A stretch of DNA of 64,000 bases from Solirubrobacter sp963837485 (GTDB lineage Bacteria > Actinomycetota > Thermoleophilia > Solirubrobacterales > Solirubrobacteraceae), in NCBI GenBank assembly GCA_963837485.1, contig CAWINP010000007.1:496001-560000 (forward strand), written 5' to 3'. Every line of letters starts with the position of its first letter. The first letter of the stretch is position 1. Shown here in pieces: positions 17,057 through 25,246 of this stretch. A program made the position numbers and the translations under genes. Below the pieces are notes generated by a model. That model had not been told where the DNA came from. It ran no database searches and saw only the letters and a list, made by a program, of their open reading frames with translations.

Positions 17057-17542
17057 ATGCCCGACCTCGACGCCATCGACCGCGGCCTCATCCGTGCCCT
17101 CCAGGCCGACGCGCGCCAGAGCAATCGCGACCTGGCCGCCGCCGCGCACGTCTCCCCCTCGACCTCCTCCGAGCGCATCCGCGCGCTGCGCGCCGAGGGT
17201 GTGATCCGGGGCTATCACGCAGACGTCAGCCTGCCCGCGCTCGGCCGCGGCGTGCAGGCGCTGACCGCCGTGACGATACGCCCGCCGACGCGCGCCAACG
17301 TCGAGGCGTTCAGCAACTGGGCGTCCCAGCTGCCCGAGCTGATCGGCATCTTCGTGGTCTCCGGCGGCAGCGACTTCCTGCTGCACGTCGCCGTCCCCGA
17401 CACCGACGCGCTGTACGCGTTCGTGCTCGACAGGCTGACCGGCCGGCCCGAGGTCGCGGACGTGAACACCTCGATCGTCTACGAGCACATTCGCCGCACG
17501 GTGCTAGAACCCATCGATCGTCCGACCGGGCGCGGCTCTTGA
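17057..17542 (+). CDS. Lrp/AsnC family transcriptional regulator
   Basis: This 161-residue regulator has the N-terminal Lrp winged helix-turn-helix (LDAIDRGLIRALQADARQSNRDLAAAAHVS, then SERIRALRAEGVIRGYHADV) and a C-terminal RAM ligand-binding domain (VQALTAVTIRPPT to DVNTSIVYEHIR). ATG at 17057 follows GGAGCC and fits the usual domain start. It is divergent from the DUF2000 gene, the likely autoregulated target. Lrp proteins sense amino acids or related metabolites; the ligand cannot be deduced. It lies just upstream of the mannose operon, but the operator there is of LacI rather than Lrp type. Confidence 0.88.
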   Translation: MPDLDAIDRGLIRALQADARQSNRDLAAAAHVSPSTSSERIRALRAEGVIRGYHADVSLPALGRGVQALTAVTIRPPTRANVEAFSNWASQLPELIGIFVVSGGSDFLLHVAVPDTDALYAFVLDRLTGRPEVADVNTSIVYEHIRRTVLEPIDRPTGRGS

Positions 17543-17567
17543 CACCGCGTCGAGCAGTTGACAACGT
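17539..17567 (+). promoter_or_regulatory. Predicted promoter of the manA-ABC operon
   Basis: TTGACA at 17539-17544 is followed after 17 bases by CAACGT at 17562-17567. The mannosidase promoter has the same arrangement (TTGACT, 17 bases, CAACGT), with the operator in the same position in both. The -10 match is weak, so the shared geometry is the main evidence. Confidence 0.5.
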
Positions 17568-17573
17568 TGTCGC
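17558..17573. promoter_or_regulatory. Operator upstream of manA, matching the mannosidase operator
   Basis: TTGACAACGTTGTCGC matches 14 of the 16 bases of the palindrome at 16419-16434 and ends 12 bases before the manA start codon. It overlaps the predicted -10 element, as expected for a repressor site. The CGGAGGAG ribosome binding site begins immediately after it. Confidence 0.7.
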
Positions 17574-17585
17574 CCGGAGGAGAAC

Positions 17586-18566
17586 ATGAAGCCGCAGGTC
17601 CTGCCACCCAACGTGCTCCGCCACTTCTACGCGGGGGGAGCGCGGATCGCCGCGTTCCGGGGCATCGTCCTGGAGAGCGACCACATGCCCGAGGAGTGGA
17701 TCGGCGCCACAAACCCGACGTTCGGCAGCGCCAACGGCCGCGGCCTCTCCCCCATGTCGGACGGGACGCTCGTGCGCGACGCGATCGCCGCCGACCCGCA
17801 GGCGTGGCTGGGCCCCGCGCACGTGGCCCGCTACGGCGACGACCCCGCGCTGCTCACCAAGCTGCTCGACGCCGGCCAGCGGCTCCCGGTCCACTTCCAC
17901 CCCGGGCGCGCGTTCGCCAAGCGCGAGCTCGGCCTCGACCACGGCAAGACCGAGGCATGGATCATCCTCGAGGCCCGTCCGGGCGCGAGCGTCTGGGTCG
18001 GCTTCACGCACGACGTCGCCCTCGCTACGGTGCGGGAGTGGATGCAGGCGCAGGCGAGCGAGCGGATGCTGGCCGCGATGCACGAGCTGCCCGTGCGCGC
18101 GGGTGACGTGATCTTCGTGCCGGCCGGCACGCCGCACGCGATCGGCGACGGGATCCTGATCGTCGAGCTGCAGGAGCCGACCGACCTCTCGATCGCGCTC
18201 GAGTGGACCGGCTTCGAGCTGAGCGAGGACGAGTCGCACCTCGGCCTCGGCTGGGACCTCGCACTGGAGGCGCTCGACCGCTCAGCGTGGAGCGAGGAGC
18301 GGGTCGCCGCGCTCCAGGGCACGACCCTCCCGGAGGCCGCCGCCCCTTACTTCCGCGCCGAGCGCGTCCGCGGCGGCGACACCCTCGACGCCGGCTTCTC
18401 GGTCGTGCTCGGCCTCGCGGGGAGCGGTGAGCTGGGCGACGTCCCGATCGCCCGCGGCAGCGCGATCCTGGTCCCGTACTCGGCCGGGGCGCTGGAGCTC
18501 ACCGGCGAGGTGGAGGCGATCCGCACCCGGCCCCCGGACCCCGAGAGCGAGGACGGCGAGTTTTGA
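17586..18566 (+). CDS. manA: Class I mannose-6-phosphate isomerase-like protein
   Basis: This 326-residue cupin-type isomerase would interconvert mannose-6-phosphate and fructose-6-phosphate. Zinc-site segments are RLPVHFHPGRAF and LGLDHGKTEAWIIL, and PAGTPHAIGDGILIVELQEPTDLS is the hallmark of the ManA C-terminal half. The protein resembles the shorter ManA-like proteins found in sugar-uptake operons. It starts the operon, with an ATG preceded by GGAGGAGAAC, and its stop overlaps the TTG start of the ABC ATPase gene (TTGA). Regulation by the upstream operator is likely. Confidence 0.88.
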   Translation: MKPQVLPPNVLRHFYAGGARIAAFRGIVLESDHMPEEWIGATNPTFGSANGRGLSPMSDGTLVRDAIAADPQAWLGPAHVARYGDDPALLTKLLDAGQRLPVHFHPGRAFAKRELGLDHGKTEAWIILEARPGASVWVGFTHDVALATVREWMQAQASERMLAAMHELPVRAGDVIFVPAGTPHAIGDGILIVELQEPTDLSIALEWTGFELSEDESHLGLGWDLALEALDRSAWSEERVAALQGTTLPEAAAPYFRAERVRGGDTLDAGFSVVLGLAGSGELGDVPIARGSAILVPYSAGALELTGEVEAIRTRPPDPESEDGEF

Positions 18567-19318
18567 GCGACGTACTGCTGGAGGCGCGCGGACTGGTGAA
18601 GAGCTTCGGGCGCGTGCACGCGCTGCGCGGCGCCGACTTCACGGTCAACCGCGCCGAGGTGGTTGCGCTGATCGGCGACAACGGCGCCGGCAAGAGCACG
18701 CTCGTGAAGACGCTCTCGGGCGTCTACCCGCCCGACGCCGGCGAGATCCGGTTCGACGGCAACCCCGTGTCCATCCCGACGCCGGAGGCGGCGCGCGCGC
18801 TGGGGATCGAGACCGTCTACCAGGACCTCGCGCTCGCGCCCGACCTCGAGTCCTCGGCGAACCTGTTCCTGGGCAGAGAGGTGCTGCGCCCCGGGCTGCT
18901 CGGGAAGCTGGGCGTGCTCGACAAGGTGGGCATGCGCAAGCGGACGGAGACCGCGTTCGGCGACCTCGGCGTCGGCGTCCAGGACGTCACCGCGCCGGTC
19001 GCGACGTTCTCGGGCGGCCAGCGCCAGGGCGTCGCCGTCGCGCGCGCGGTCACGTGGGCGAGCAAGGTCGTCTTCATGGACGAGCCGACCGCGGCGCTCG
19101 GCGTCGTGCAGACGCGCCGCGTGCTCGACCTGATCATGAGCGTGCGCGACCGCGGCCTCTCGGTCGTGCTGATCTCGCACAACATGCCCGAGGTGATGGA
19201 GGTCGCCGACCGCGTCGAGGTGCTGCGCCTCGGCCAGCGGGTCGCGACGTTCAAGCGCGGGGAGGCGACGATGGAGGACCTCGTGGGCGCGATGACCGGC
19301 GCGCGGGTGTCGTCATGA
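18563..19318 (+). CDS. Sugar ABC transporter ATP-binding protein
   Basis: This 251-residue ATPase has Walker A GDNGAGKST, signature FSGGQRQ, Walker B VVFMDEPTAAL and the H-loop LISHNM. It has a single nucleotide-binding domain, unlike the fused double-domain RbsA/XylG proteins, and so resembles the FrcA-type ATPases of fructose/mannose/ribose importers; a dimer would form the engine. It starts with TTG overlapping the manA stop and ends in ATGA with the permease gene. With that permease and the binding protein it forms a CUT2-type importer. Confidence 0.92.
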   Translation: MSDVLLEARGLVKSFGRVHALRGADFTVNRAEVVALIGDNGAGKSTLVKTLSGVYPPDAGEIRFDGNPVSIPTPEAARALGIETVYQDLALAPDLESSANLFLGREVLRPGLLGKLGVLDKVGMRKRTETAFGDLGVGVQDVTAPVATFSGGQRQGVAVARAVTWASKVVFMDEPTAALGVVQTRRVLDLIMSVRDRGLSVVLISHNMPEVMEVADRVEVLRLGQRVATFKRGEATMEDLVGAMTGARVSS

Positions 19319-20349
19319 GTCAGCAACTTGCCGATCCTTCCGCGGAGCTCCCGGACGACGCCGAGATCCCGCACCTCAGCCGCTGGCAGCGGATCGCGCT
19401 CGGCTCGACGACCTCGATCTTCCTGATCCTGATCGCGATGATCGTCGTGTTCTCGGTGCTGCACTCGTCCGAGTTCGCGACCGTCGACAACGTCCGCAAC
19501 CTGTGCACCGACGCGTCGGTGCTGCTCGTGGTCTCGGTCGGGATGACGTTCGTGATCATCACCGCCGGCATCGACCTCTCGGTCGGCGCGGTGCTGGTGT
19601 TCTCCGGCGTGATCGCCGCGCGGCTGATGAACGCGGTCGGCGGCAACGGCTGGGGGACGATCGTCGTCGGCCTCGTCGCCGCGCTGGTCGCCGGGCTCGC
19701 CTGGGGCATCCTCAACGGCACGCTGATCACCAAGCTGCGCGTGCCGCCGCTGATCGTCACGCTCGGCAGCCTCGGGATGGCGCAGGGCGCGGCGCTGTTG
19801 ATCACCGGCGGCACCGACGAGAGAACCGTCCCGACCAAGCTCGTCGACACGATCGGCATCGGCCGCCTGTTCGGCCAGATCCCGTACATCGTGATCATCG
19901 CCGCCGCGGTCGCGCTGGTCTTCGGCGCGATCCTGCACTTCACGCGCTTCGGGCGCTACACGTACGCGGTCGGCTCCAACGTCGAGGCGCCGCGGCGCGC
20001 CGGCATCTCCGTCGACCGGCACCTGATCAAGATCTACGCGCTGTGCGGGACGCTCGCCGGCCTCGCCGGGTTCCTGAGCCTCGCGCGCTTCTCGACCACC
20101 ACCCTCGGTGGGCACTCCACCGACAACCTCAACGCGATCGCCGCCGTCGTGCTCGGCGGGACGTCGCTGTTCGGCGGGATCGGCACGGTCGCCGGCACCG
20201 TCGTCGGCGTGTTCATCCCCGTCGTCCTGCAGAACGGCTTCGTGATCTCGGGCGTGCAGCCCTTCTGGCAGCAGGTCGCGGTGGGCGCCGTGCTGATCGC
20301 GGCGGTGTACCTCGACCAGCTGCGGCGGCGGACGCAATACAGGGATTGA
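19315..20349 (+). CDS. Sugar ABC transporter permease (CUT2 family)
   Basis: This 344-residue integral membrane protein has about 8-10 predicted helices, for example STTSIFLILIAMIVVFSVL and IPYIVIIAAAVALVFGAIL. The conserved RbsC-type segments TAGIDLSVGAVL, VPPLIVTLGSLGMAQG, YAVGSNVEAPRRAGI and AAVVLGGTSLFGGIGTVAGT are all present. ATG at 19315 overlaps the ATPase stop. It forms the channel of the importer for mannose or a related hexose; substrate assignment comes from context only. Confidence 0.92.
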   Translation: MSQQLADPSAELPDDAEIPHLSRWQRIALGSTTSIFLILIAMIVVFSVLHSSEFATVDNVRNLCTDASVLLVVSVGMTFVIITAGIDLSVGAVLVFSGVIAARLMNAVGGNGWGTIVVGLVAALVAGLAWGILNGTLITKLRVPPLIVTLGSLGMAQGAALLITGGTDERTVPTKLVDTIGIGRLFGQIPYIVIIAAAVALVFGAILHFTRFGRYTYAVGSNVEAPRRAGISVDRHLIKIYALCGTLAGLAGFLSLARFSTTTLGGHSTDNLNAIAAVVLGGTSLFGGIGTVAGTVVGVFIPVVLQNGFVISGVQPFWQQVAVGAVLIAAVYLDQLRRRTQYRD

Positions 20350-20373
20350 CCCGTGACCGAAGGAGGAGAGACG

Positions 20374-21366
20374 GTGAAGAAGTGGATCGCGGCGTGTTCC
20401 GTCGCGGCGCTGGCCGCCGGGGTGGCGGCCTGCGGGAGCGATGACAACGTTGCCAGCAACAACAAGTCCTCGAGCGGCAGCAGCAGCTCGAGCGGCAAGA
20501 AGTACAAGATGACCCTGATCGCCGGCGTGAAGGGCGACGAGTTCTATTTGACGATGAACTGCGGGGCGCAGGAGGCGGCCAAGGCCGCCGGCGTCCAGCT
20601 CGACTTCCAAGGTCCGGACGAGTTCGACGCCTCCCAGCAGACGCCGATCGTCAACGCGGTGGCGGCCAAGAAGCCGGACGCGGTGCTGGTCGCGCCGACC
20701 GATACGAAGGCCATGTACGCGCCGATCAAGCAGATGGCGGCCAACGGCACCAAGATCGTCCTGGTCGACACCACGCTGGACGACCCGAGCATGGCCGTGT
20801 CCCAGATCGCCTCCGACAACGAGAAGGGCGGCGAGGCGGCCGCGCAGGAGCTGACGAAGCTGATCGGCGGCAAGGGAAAGGTCATGGTCGTCAACGTCAA
20901 GCCCGGCATCTCGACGACCGATGCGCGCGGCAAGGGCTTCGAGACCGGCGCGAAGGCGGCGGGCCTGGACTACATCGGCCAGCAGTACGACGACGACGAT
21001 CCGGCCAAGGCGGCCGCCATCGTCACCGCCACGCTGGCCAAGGACCCGGACCTCAAGGGCATCTTCGCCGCCAACCTGTTCTCGGCCGAGGGCGCCGCTT
21101 CCGGCCTCAAGCAGGCCGGCAAGGCGAACCAGGTCAAGATCGTCGGCTTCGACGCCGGCCCGAAGCAGGTCGAGGACCTCAAGGCCGGCACGGTGCAGGC
21201 GCTGATCGCGCAGCGGCCGGCGGAGATCGGCAAGGACGGCGTCGAGCAGGCGCTGGCCGCGCTGCAGGGCAAGCCGACCACCAAGCAGATCGGAACCGAC
21301 TTCGCGGTCATCACGAAGGACAACCTGGACCAGAACCAGGACGCGCTCTACAAGTCCACCTGCTGA
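20374..21366 (+). CDS. Sugar ABC transporter substrate-binding lipoprotein
   Basis: This 330-residue periplasmic-binding-protein-like lipoprotein has a lipobox-type signal peptide ending AAGVAACGS and a Ser-rich linker. The type I sugar-binding fold follows (YKMTLIAGVKGDEFYLTMNCGAQEAAK, VLVAPTDTKAMYAPI, IVLVDTTLDDP, KIVGFDAGPKQVEDLKAGTVQALIAQRP). GTG at 20374 was chosen because AGGAGGAG at 20361-20368 lies six bases upstream; a GTG at 20353 would include that site in the protein. It captures the sugar for the permease and ATPase encoded just upstream. Base pairs 20442-20455 inside it resemble the operon operator. Confidence 0.92.
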   Translation: MKKWIAACSVAALAAGVAACGSDDNVASNNKSSSGSSSSSGKKYKMTLIAGVKGDEFYLTMNCGAQEAAKAAGVQLDFQGPDEFDASQQTPIVNAVAAKKPDAVLVAPTDTKAMYAPIKQMAANGTKIVLVDTTLDDPSMAVSQIASDNEKGGEAAAQELTKLIGGKGKVMVVNVKPGISTTDARGKGFETGAKAAGLDYIGQQYDDDDPAKAAAIVTATLAKDPDLKGIFAANLFSAEGAASGLKQAGKANQVKIVGFDAGPKQVEDLKAGTVQALIAQRPAEIGKDGVEQALAALQGKPTTKQIGTDFAVITKDNLDQNQDALYKSTC

Positions 21367-21370
21367 AACT

Positions 21371-21411
21371 AAAGGGGTCAGGCACGTTTACTAAAGGTGC
21401 CTGACCCCTTT
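21371..21411. terminator. Long perfect hairpin after the sugar-transport operon
   Basis: Arms 21371-21385 and 21397-21411 pair perfectly over 15 bases (AAAGGGGTCAGGCAC and its complement) around an 11-base loop. The run of T after the stem is a plausible U-tract, and the hairpin sits between convergent transcription units. The core GGGGTCAGGCAC resembles a palindrome that is dispersed in many bacterial genomes, so it may also be a REP-like element. Confidence 0.8.
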
Positions 21412-21413
21412 GG

Positions 21414-21803
21414 CTAGAAGGCGATCCAGATCGTGGCCGGGTTGGCCGGATCGACCTTCACGCGCAGGGTCGCGCCTGGCTGCAGGCGGGCGAGGTGGAC
21501 CTGCTGGACGACCTGGGAGACCGTCGCCGCGTAGGGCGGGCCGCCGGGCGCCATCACCGTCAGGTCGATCTCGACCATCGGCTGGTAGTTGACGAGCGCG
21601 CCGCTCTGGCGCACCGCCGCGACGGTCGCCGTGGCGTCGAGCCCGCTCGCGGCGACGGTGGCGGCCGCGGTCTGCTGGGCCATCATCTGGTTCGCCGCCG
21701 CCATCGACGCCTGGGCGCCGGCGAGCTGCGCGCCGACGTCCCAGTTGCGCGACATCTGCTTGCCCTGCTTGTTGAGCTCGCGCAGGCTCTTGAAGAACGC
21801 CAT
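21414..21803 (-). CDS. Hypothetical protein, 129 residues
   Basis: I do not recognise the family. The N-terminus (FFKSLRELNKQGKQMSRNWD) is a basic amphipathic segment without a signal peptide. An Ala/Gln/Met-rich helix follows (AGAQASMAAANQMMAQQ), then a beta-rich domain with NYQPMVEIDLTVMAPGGPPY and RLQPGATLRVKVDPANPATIWI. The last part recalls the small barrel of bacterial proteins that report thermodynamic or metal binding only by fold, so function is open. The ATG overlaps the stop of the 65-residue gene upstream (TGATG), which indicates co-transcription. Confidence 0.6.
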   Translation of the reverse strand: MAFFKSLRELNKQGKQMSRNWDVGAQLAGAQASMAAANQMMAQQTAAATVAASGLDATATVAAVRQSGALVNYQPMVEIDLTVMAPGGPPYAATVSQVVQQVHLARLQPGATLRVKVDPANPATIWIAF

Positions 21804-22000
21804 CAGCCGCGCTGCATGTAGAGGGCGTTGAAGCGCTGCGCGACGGCGGGGTTCTGCATCCGCGCGTTCCAGCCGTTCATCGCCTCCTGCCAGCTCTCGG
21901 CCGAGACGCCGCGGCCGGCGGCGACCATCGCGGCGTGGCCGAGGTCGCCCGCGCGGCCGGCGCAGTCGCGGCTGATGTCGGCGTAGAGCTCGAGCGACAC
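21803..22000 (-). CDS. Small protein resembling DUF6620-type domains
   Basis: GTG at 22000 gives 65 residues (SLELYADISRDCAGRAGDL, then SAESWQEAMNGWNARM and NPAVAQRFNALYMQRG). The same frame is open upstream and encodes ADGAYFEPIAG immediately before GVSLELYADI. Together this resembles the PIxGVSLExYA opening of DUF6620-like domains, so the true protein probably starts further upstream, where no ATG, GTG or TTG is in frame before the yaaA stop region. Either a rare start codon or a sequence error is involved. It is coupled to the 129-residue gene. Confidence 0.5.
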   Translation of the reverse strand: MSLELYADISRDCAGRAGDLGHAAMVAAGRGVSAESWQEAMNGWNARMQNPAVAQRFNALYMQRG

Positions 22001-22070
22001 GCCGGCGATCGGCTCGAAGTAGGCGCCGTCGGCGACGCAGTGGTGTGGATAGCTCCCGCGCGCGCGGCGG

Positions 22071-22787
22071 TCAGCCGACGATGTCGAGCTGGCCGTCGCC
22101 GAGGGTGACGTCGTAGCCCGCCGCGGCGACGAGCTGGGCGACCGCCTGCGGCGACCGGGGGACGGGCTTTGCGAGTAGTGCGAGCCGCGCGACCTCGCCG
22201 CGCAGCGCCTTGACCATATGCGAGATCACCTTGCCGTCCGGCGAGAAGCCACGCACCGAAAGCACGGTCGCGTCGCGCGGCGTGAAGGCCGCGGAGTAGC
22301 CGCCGGAGCGCAGGTCGAGCACGAGCCCGCTCGCCGGCACGGCCGCCTCGAGCGCCGGCCGCCAGTAGGCCGCGAGGCCGGGGAAGCCGGGCAGGCGGGC
22401 GGAGACCGAGAGCCGGTAGGCGGGGATGCGATCGCCCGCACGCACGAAGCCCCACAGGCCGCTGGCGATCAGCACGCGCCGGCGGGCGGGGGCGGGAAGC
22501 TCGGCGAGTTGCAGGCGCTCGTACAACACGCCCGTGTAGACCTTGGCGGCGGCCGCCGCGGGCGCGGTCCGCAGCGTCGCGCCGCGATCGACCTCCCCCG
22601 CCTGGCCGGGCGAGAGCCCGAGCGCGGCCAGGGCCGCGTCGCGCGGGCCGGCCGCGAGCGCCTCGAGCGCGTCGAGCAGCGCCTCCCGCCGCTCGTTGAG
22701 CTCCGGGAACGCGAGCTTGGCGAGGTCGACCGGCGCTCCGCGGCGAGGCGCGGACTTGCCCTCGGAGGGCGGCAGCAGCACGAGCAC
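22071..22787 (-). CDS. yaaA: Peroxide stress protein YaaA (UPF0246 family)
   Basis: This 238-residue cytoplasmic protein begins VLVLLPPSEGKS, the family signature. AKVYTGVLYERLQL, VLIASGLWGFVRAGDRIPAYRLSVSARLPG, LVLDLRSGGYSAAF and VISHMVKALRGEVARL follow. In Escherichia coli YaaA lowers free intracellular iron and protects DNA against peroxide. GTG at 22787 was chosen because the conserved sequence starts there; the longer frame from 22820 would overlap the divergent SMP-30 gene. Divergent spacing of 25 bases implies overlapping promoters. Confidence 0.88.
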   Translation of the reverse strand: MLVLLPPSEGKSAPRRGAPVDLAKLAFPELNERREALLDALEALAAGPRDAALAALGLSPGQAGEVDRGATLRTAPAAAAAKVYTGVLYERLQLAELPAPARRRVLIASGLWGFVRAGDRIPAYRLSVSARLPGFPGLAAYWRPALEAAVPASGLVLDLRSGGYSAAFTPRDATVLSVRGFSPDGKVISHMVKALRGEVARLALLAKPVPRSPQAVAQLVAAAGYDVTLGDGQLDIVG

Positions 22788-22812
22788 GGCGCGTGAGGGT
22801 AGTGTCCCGCCG

Positions 22813-23700
22813 ATGCGCACGCTGCTCGAGGGCGGGGCGTTCTTCGAAAGCCCACGCTGGCACGAGGGCCGCTGGTGGGTCTCGGACTTCTACCGCCACC
22901 TGGTGCTGACCGTCGACGCCGAGGGGAACGCCGACGAAGTGATGACCGTCGAGGGCCAGCCGTCGGGTCTCGGCTGGCTGCCGGATGGCGACCTGCTGGT
23001 GGTCTCGATGCGCGACCACCGCATCCTGCGCCGGTCGGCAGACGGGAGCGTCAGCGTGCACGCCGACGTCGCGGAGTACTGCGGCGGGCACCTGAACGAC
23101 ATGGTCGTCTCGGCCGACGGCCGCGCCTATGTCGGCAACTTCGGCTTCGACCTGATGGCGTTCGCCGACCCGGTGCCCGCGACGCTCGTGCGCGTCGACC
23201 CGGACGGCACGGCGACCGTGGTTGCCGAGGACATGCTGTTCCCGAACGGGTCGGTGATCACGCCCGACGGTCGGACGCTGATCGTGGGCGAGACGGCCGG
23301 CGCGCGCTATACGGCGTTCACGATCGAGCCCGACGGCTCGCTCTCAGATCGCCGCGTGTGGGCGCAGGTCGCCGAGACGCCGGTGATCGGCGGCTTCATG
23401 GAGACGATCGGGCAGCTGAAGTTCGGCCCCGACGGCTGCGGTTTGGATGCGGAGGGCCACATCTGGGCGGCCGACGAGGTCAACGCGCGCTGCACCCGCG
23501 TCGCTCCAGGCGGCAAGATCGTCGACGAGATCGCCGCGCCGGAGGGGCTGAACATCTTCGCCTGCATGCTCGGCGGCGACGACGGGCGGACGCTGCTGAT
23601 GTGCGCGGCGCCCGACTTCGCCGAGGCCAACCGCACGGCGGCGCGCGAGGCGGTGCTGCTCACCGAGGAGGTCGCGGTCGGGCACGCGGGCCTGCCGTAG
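22813..23700 (+). CDS. SMP-30/gluconolactonase/LRE family protein
   Basis: This 295-residue six-bladed beta-propeller lactonase-like protein shows the family's metal-site segments: LEGGAFFESPRWHEGRWWVSDF at the start (first Glu), GGHLNDMVVSADGRAYVGNFG in the middle (Asn-Asp) and MLFPNGSVITPDG. ATG at 22813 begins the domain, and no signal peptide is present. It could hydrolyse sugar lactones or aryl esters. It is divergent from yaaA, and the following glycosyltransferase-like gene is 64 bases downstream and possibly independent. Confidence 0.88.
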   Translation: MRTLLEGGAFFESPRWHEGRWWVSDFYRHLVLTVDAEGNADEVMTVEGQPSGLGWLPDGDLLVVSMRDHRILRRSADGSVSVHADVAEYCGGHLNDMVVSADGRAYVGNFGFDLMAFADPVPATLVRVDPDGTATVVAEDMLFPNGSVITPDGRTLIVGETAGARYTAFTIEPDGSLSDRRVWAQVAETPVIGGFMETIGQLKFGPDGCGLDAEGHIWAADEVNARCTRVAPGGKIVDEIAAPEGLNIFACMLGGDDGRTLLMCAAPDFAEANRTAAREAVLLTEEVAVGHAGLP

Positions 23701-23764
23701 CGGGCATTAACACCTGTTGCAGATCGCGCCCAAACCATCCCGCGCGCGCGAAAGTGGGGCGGCG

Positions 23765-25246
23765 ATGGGGCCTGGCATCGCATCCCGGCGACCGGCGCTG
23801 ATCGCCGCCGCGCTCGCGCTGCTCACCGCCGTCAGCCTCGCGCTGCGGGTCGGCGGGCTGCGCTCGGGCTACTGGATCGACGAGGGGATCTCGGTCGGGA
23901 TCGCGTCCCATCCGCTCACCGACATCCCGCGCGCACTGGTACAGGACGGGTCTCCCCCGCTCTACTACCTGCTGCTGCACGTCTGGATGGAGATCGCCGG
24001 CACCGGCGAGGCCGCGACGCGCGCGCTCTCGCTGCTGTTCGCGCTGATCGCCGTCCCCGTCTCGTTCTGGGCCGGGAGCGCCACCTTCGACCGCCGCGCC
24101 GGAGCGCTCGCCGCGGCCGGAGCCGCCGGGTGCCCGTTCCTGACGTACTACGCGCAGGAGACGCGGATGTACTCGCTCGTGGTCGTGCTCTCGCTGGCCG
24201 CGTGCGCGAGCTTCGTGCTGGCGTTCGTGCGCGGGCGCCCCAGGCACGTCCCGCTGCTCGGGCTGTGGCTGACGCTGCTGCTCTACACGCACAACTGGGG
24301 CCTGTTCCTGACGGGCGGGATGGCGGTCGCGTGGCTCGCGCTCCGGCGTCGCGGCACCGTCGAGACCAAGCCGGGCGCCCTGCTGGCGGCCGCGATCGCG
24401 CTCGCCTACCTCCCCTGGCTGCCGACCGTGGTCTCGCAGGCGCTGGACACCGCCGCGCCGTGGTCGAGCCGGCCTGGCGCGCTGCAGCTGCTCGCGATCC
24501 CCGGCGGCCTGTTCGGCTACGTCGCCGCGCCGCTGCTCGTCGTCGCGCTGATCGCGGCGGTGCGGCGCCGGCCGCAACTCGACCAGGGCGTCCGCTCGCT
24601 GCTGATCATCGCCGCCGCGACCGCGCTGTTCGCGTGGCTGAGCTCGCAGATGCAGCCCGCGTGGTCGACGCGCTACCTCGCCGTCCTGCTCGGCCCGCTG
24701 CTGCTCGCGCTCGCCGCCGTGCTCTCGCGCGGCGCGCGCTGGACCGCCGCGGCGCTCGCCGCGACCGGCGCGATCTGGCTCGTCACCGGCAACCCGCCCG
24801 CGAAGAGCAACGTGCGCACCGTCGCGCACCGCGTCGCGCCGGAGATCCGGGCCGGCGACCTCGTCGTCTCCACCCAGCCCGAGCAGGTGCCGGTGCTCTA
24901 TCGCTACCTGCCGCGCGGCGTCCTGTACCTCACGCCGCTCGGCCACGTCGTGGATCCGCGCCTGACCGACTGGCGCGCGGGGCTCAAGCGCATGCGCGCG
25001 GGCCGCGCCGACACGACGCTGATGCCGTGGGTCAACGGGCTCGTGACCGGCCAGCGGATCCTGCTCGTCACGCCGGTTGATGCGAAGGGCAGCGCGCCGT
25101 GGCAGCGCGCCATCCGCGTCCGCACGCGCGAGTGGCGCGCCGCATTGCGCCACGACCCGCGCCTGCGCCCGCTCGGCCCGCCGCATCACGCGCAGCTCGA
25201 CGGCCGCCGCACCCCGGTCCGGGCGCAGATCTACGTGCGCCGCTAG
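23765..25246 (+). CDS. GT39/ArnT-like membrane glycosyltransferase
   Basis: This 493-residue polytopic membrane protein follows the GT-C plan. A first helix leads to the extracytoplasmic acidic motif RSGYWIDEGISVGI, with Asp-Glu as likely catalytic or metal residues. QDGSPPLYYLLLHVWM and YYAQETRMYSLVVVLSL are typical of the family, followed by about ten helices and a soluble C-terminal region (DLVVSTQPEQVPVLYRYLP). It would transfer a sugar from a polyprenyl-phosphate donor outside the membrane. ATG at 23765 was preferred to an earlier ATG at 23717 because the hydrophobic domain begins soon after. The stop codon overlaps the end of the kup remnant. Confidence 0.8.
   Translation: MGPGIASRRPALIAAALALLTAVSLALRVGGLRSGYWIDEGISVGIASHPLTDIPRALVQDGSPPLYYLLLHVWMEIAGTGEAATRALSLLFALIAVPVSFWAGSATFDRRAGALAAAGAAGCPFLTYYAQETRMYSLVVVLSLAACASFVLAFVRGRPRHVPLLGLWLTLLLYTHNWGLFLTGGMAVAWLALRRRGTVETKPGALLAAAIALAYLPWLPTVVSQALDTAAPWSSRPGALQLLAIPGGLFGYVAAPLLVVALIAAVRRRPQLDQGVRSLLIIAAATALFAWLSSQMQPAWSTRYLAVLLGPLLLALAAVLSRGARWTAAALAATGAIWLVTGNPPAKSNVRTVAHRVAPEIRAGDLVVSTQPEQVPVLYRYLPRGVLYLTPLGHVVDPRLTDWRAGLKRMRAGRADTTLMPWVNGLVTGQRILLVTPVDAKGSAPWQRAIRVRTREWRAALRHDPRLRPLGPPHHAQLDGRRTPVRAQIYVRR

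Noticed and set aside
19489..19501. A further operator match (GTCGACAACGTCCGC) in the permease gene
   Set aside because: Only a half-site matches, and Val-Asp-Asn-Val codons explain it.
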